NCBI GenBank assembly: GCA_002169685.1 | Contig: NHJI01000038.1 | Location: 7,602-15,696 of the forward strand | Length of the DNA: 8,095 nt | Source of the DNA: Rickettsiales bacterium TMED211 | GTDB lineage: Bacteria; Pseudomonadota; Alphaproteobacteria; TMED127 | Reading direction: 5' to 3' | In this document: in pieces, positions 6,550 to 8,095 of the stretch | How positions within the stretch are numbered: position 1 is the first letter of the stretch | Layout: each line of letters begins with the position of its first letter | Notes under the pieces: generated by a model | Told to the model about the DNA's origin: nothing | The model's input: the letters and a program-made list of their open reading frames with translations, nothing else | Databases searched by the model: none | Made by a program: the position numbers and the translations under genes

Positions 6550-6593
6550 TTCTGCGGATAAATCAGAAACTTCACCTAGCTGGTTGATGAAAA

Positions 6594-7412
6594 TTGAAAC
6601 ACACGTATAAAATTCTTACGCTAAATACCTGGAAATGTGACGGCAAATATGAAAAGCGTCTGCCGGTAATGGCGAACGGAATTGCCGAATCGGAGGCCGA
6701 CATTATTTTCCTCCAAGAAGATTTTTCGACCGCTGACGGAAGCTTTGACACGTCGGGCTATATTGCCAACCAGCTACAGTTTCACCAGGCCAAAATAAAT
6801 AGTCGACTGAAAATCAGAAATCTAAATAGCCTGATGACGCATAGTTCCTCCGGCCTAGCCATTCTTAGCCGTTACCCGTTGCAAAATCTCCAGATTGTAG
6901 AGTTACCATCTGACGCATCGGACGGGCAAAGACGGACGATGATTGTGGAATGTCAATTGCCAAGCGGTTCGATACAGTTATGTAATTTTCATCTAACACA
7001 TCTCGCTGATCGCGATGATCTCAGATTGGATCAGCTAAAACACATCCTGCACTATTTGAGCGAAATGTTTAAGGGTGAGATATTTGCCTTAGGCGGAGAC
7101 TTTAATTGCTGCCCCAAAAGCCCTGTTTTTGAATGGTTGGAACAGCAACAAACTGTTGAAATCACAAATCTCTCGAAAGTCGCCGAGGCCCATCAACCGA
7201 GCCTTAATCCCGTCAACGGCATTCAAAGTGAGCGATCCTTAGATCATTTGTTTGTTGGCCAGGTTGGCGGACGAGCCAGTATTGAATACACATCTATTGA
7301 ATATGTGATGAATAAACCGCTGGGACTTGACCGAATTTATCCAAGCGACCACGCAGGCGTTATACTCGAGTTTGAGCACGTTGCAGAGTTAGAATTGGAG
7401 GCCGCACAATGA
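6594..7412 (+). CDS. Endonuclease/exonuclease/phosphatase (EEP) family metal-dependent hydrolase
   Basis: This 272-residue protein carries the full EEP (PF03372) catalytic set: N11 in LTLNTWK, E42 in IIFLQED, the NFHLTHL segment (131-137, with H133/H136), D169 and N171 in LGGDFNC, the RSLDHLF aspartate D217, and D252-H253 in YPSDHAGV. Such enzymes hydrolyse phosphodiesters or phosphomonoesters with Mg2+. There is no signal peptide or membrane segment, so it is cytosolic. It overlaps the DUF1045 gene by ATGA and lies divergent to phn behind a candidate Pho box, which suggests a small phosphorylated substrate in phosphonate or phosphate metabolism rather than DNA, but the substrate cannot be read from sequence. 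The start used is TTG at 6594, because a TGA lies in frame just upstream and the first conserved strand begins at residue 6; no clear Shine-Dalgarno is seen. Residues 229-238 contain a small tandem duplication, SIEYT-SIEYV. Confidence 0.88.
   Translation: MKHTYKILTLNTWKCDGKYEKRLPVMANGIAESEADIIFLQEDFSTADGSFDTSGYIANQLQFHQAKINSRLKIRNLNSLMTHSSSGLAILSRYPLQNLQIVELPSDASDGQRRTMIVECQLPSGSIQLCNFHLTHLADRDDLRLDQLKHILHYLSEMFKGEIFALGGDFNCCPKSPVFEWLEQQQTVEITNLSKVAEAHQPSLNPVNGIQSERSLDHLFVGQVGGRASIEYTSIEYVMNKPLGLDRIYPSDHAGVILEFEHVAELELEAAQ
7397..7401 (+). promoter_or_regulatory. Ribosome binding site of the DUF1045 gene
   Basis: GGAGG lies inside the end of the EEP gene, 7 bases before the ATG at 7409. It supports that start and translational coupling through the ATGA overlap. 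Confidence 0.75.
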
Positions 7413-8092
7413 CAACGCGATATGCAATTTATTTTGTGCCTGAGCGTGAAAGTGATTTATTCAAGAATGCTAGCCAATGGTTAGGTTGGGATTGTCAAAA
7501 TGCTGTGAAGATAGACCAGCCGACACACCCTCAAATTGAGCTCAGTGAAATCACCTCTTCGCCAAAAGTTTACGGATTTCATGCGACACTCAAACCGCCA
7601 TTTGAGCTATTCGGTAGTTTGTCTGAAGATGATCTCTTGCGGGCCGCCGACAAATTTTCTCATGCCATAAAACCCATTTACGAGCTGGAGTTTGAACTTA
7701 ACACGCTTGGATCCTTCTTGGCATTAACGCCAAAAAATCGAATGAGCGATATTCATCGATTGGCGGCAGCAGTCGTCCAAGGTTTCGATCACTTTCGCAA
7801 ACCAATGGAAGCGGAAGAGTTCGCTCGCCGCAACAAGCTAGGCTTATCAGAAGGCCAGTGCGCGCACCTCAAAAACTGGGGCTATCCTTATGTATTGGAT
7901 GAATTCCGCTTTCATATGACTCTCACCAATTCACTTGGCGACGAGATGCTCAATCGCGTCGCGGCCTTTCTTTCTAATTTCCTAGGGAATTCGCTGAAAA
8001 GCTGCTCCGCAATAGACCGCCTCTCGGTACTCAAACAGCAAGGTAAAGGCGAGCCCTTTCGGCTTATCCACACGGCACCGTTCGCTGATTAG
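7409..8092 (+). CDS. DUF1045 / TIGR03223 phosphonate-associated 2H phosphoesterase-like protein
   Basis: This 227-residue protein matches the DUF1045 family, long annotated as a putative phosphonate metabolism protein. The N-terminus TRYAIYFVPE and the WLGWD motif (24-28) are hallmarks. Two HxT motifs, H58-A-T60 in GFHATLKPPF and H169-M-T171 in FRFHMTLT, are the paired catalytic signature of 2H phosphoesterases, which open cyclic phosphates such as 2',3'- or 1'',2''-cyclic species. Since no PhnP metallo-beta-lactamase is visible beside this phn operon, the protein may open 5-phosphoribosyl 1,2-cyclic phosphate made by PhnJ (inference). The start is fixed by GGAGG 7 bases upstream and the ATGA overlap with the EEP gene. 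It ends with TAG three bases before the window edge and seems complete. Confidence 0.92.
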   Translation: MTTRYAIYFVPERESDLFKNASQWLGWDCQNAVKIDQPTHPQIELSEITSSPKVYGFHATLKPPFELFGSLSEDDLLRAADKFSHAIKPIYELEFELNTLGSFLALTPKNRMSDIHRLAAAVVQGFDHFRKPMEAEEFARRNKLGLSEGQCAHLKNWGYPYVLDEFRFHMTLTNSLGDEMLNRVAAFLSNFLGNSLKSCSAIDRLSVLKQQGKGEPFRLIHTAPFAD

Positions 8093-8095
8093 CCC

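Larger units (their letters stand above)
6416..6593. promoter_or_regulatory. Divergent intergenic promoter region between the phn operon and the EEP-DUF1045 operon
   Basis: This is the only non-coding stretch in the window. It is AT-rich relative to its flanks and separates two operons reading away from each other. I see candidate Pho boxes for both directions and one palindrome, listed separately, and no sign of a tRNA, terminator hairpin or small gene. Confidence 0.8.

Noticed and set aside
6416..6593. Possible riboswitch, small RNA or terminator in the intergenic region
   Set aside because: No GC-rich hairpin with a U tract or conserved RNA core could be found; the recognisable structure is promoter-like direct repeats.
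1..8095. CRISPR array, insertion sequence, tRNA or phage attachment site
   Set aside because: No regularly spaced repeats, transposase, terminal inverted repeats or tRNA-like fold were seen; the window is almost entirely metabolic genes.

Overview
The window comes from a proteobacterium, most likely an alphaproteobacterium. This is inferred from the gene order phnGHIJKLM with a TIGR03223/DUF1045-type protein close by. The genus cannot be told from the sequence. Nearly all of the DNA is devoted to phosphonate (C-P bond) catabolism, and almost every base is coding.

Left four-fifths (1-6415, minus strand): one tightly packed operon, read right to left, phnG-phnH-phnI-phnJ-phnK-phnL-phnM, then a PhnZ-like HD-domain oxygenase, then the 5' end of what is probably phnN, cut by the window edge. 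Junctions are ATGA, TAGTG and GTGA stop/start overlaps, a 10-base overlap, or gaps of 3-13 bases, so transcription as a unit and translational coupling are expected. The C-P lyase residues are intact: the PhnJ cysteine set and its glycyl-radical glycine, the PhnI HxxxxH pair, the Walker and signature motifs of PhnK and PhnL, and the PhnM amidohydrolase ligands.

Intergenic 6416-6593: a divergent promoter region of 178 bases. It holds a perfect 7-4-7 direct repeat, CCGTCAT-AGAG-CCGTCAT, that fits a PhoB box facing right with a plausible -10 behind it. It also holds a weaker 11-base-periodic array facing the phn operon and a perfect 10-base palindrome.

Right (6594-8092, plus strand): a two-gene operon joined by an ATGA overlap. 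It encodes an endonuclease/exonuclease/phosphatase (EEP) fold enzyme without an export signal and a 2H-phosphoesterase-like protein of the phosphonate-associated DUF1045 family.

How they may work together: PhnGHI (with PhnL) join a phosphonate to the ribose of ATP, PhnM removes pyrophosphate, and PhnJ (in complex with PhnK) cleaves the C-P bond to give 5-phosphoribosyl 1,2-cyclic phosphate. In E. coli PhnP then opens the cyclic phosphate and PhnN makes PRPP. No PhnP is visible here, so the DUF1045 protein is the obvious candidate for that step (inference). The HD oxygenase suggests a second, oxidative route for aminoethylphosphonate-type substrates, but its usual 2-oxoglutarate dioxygenase partner, the phosphonate transporter (phnCDE) and a phnF-type regulator are not in this window.
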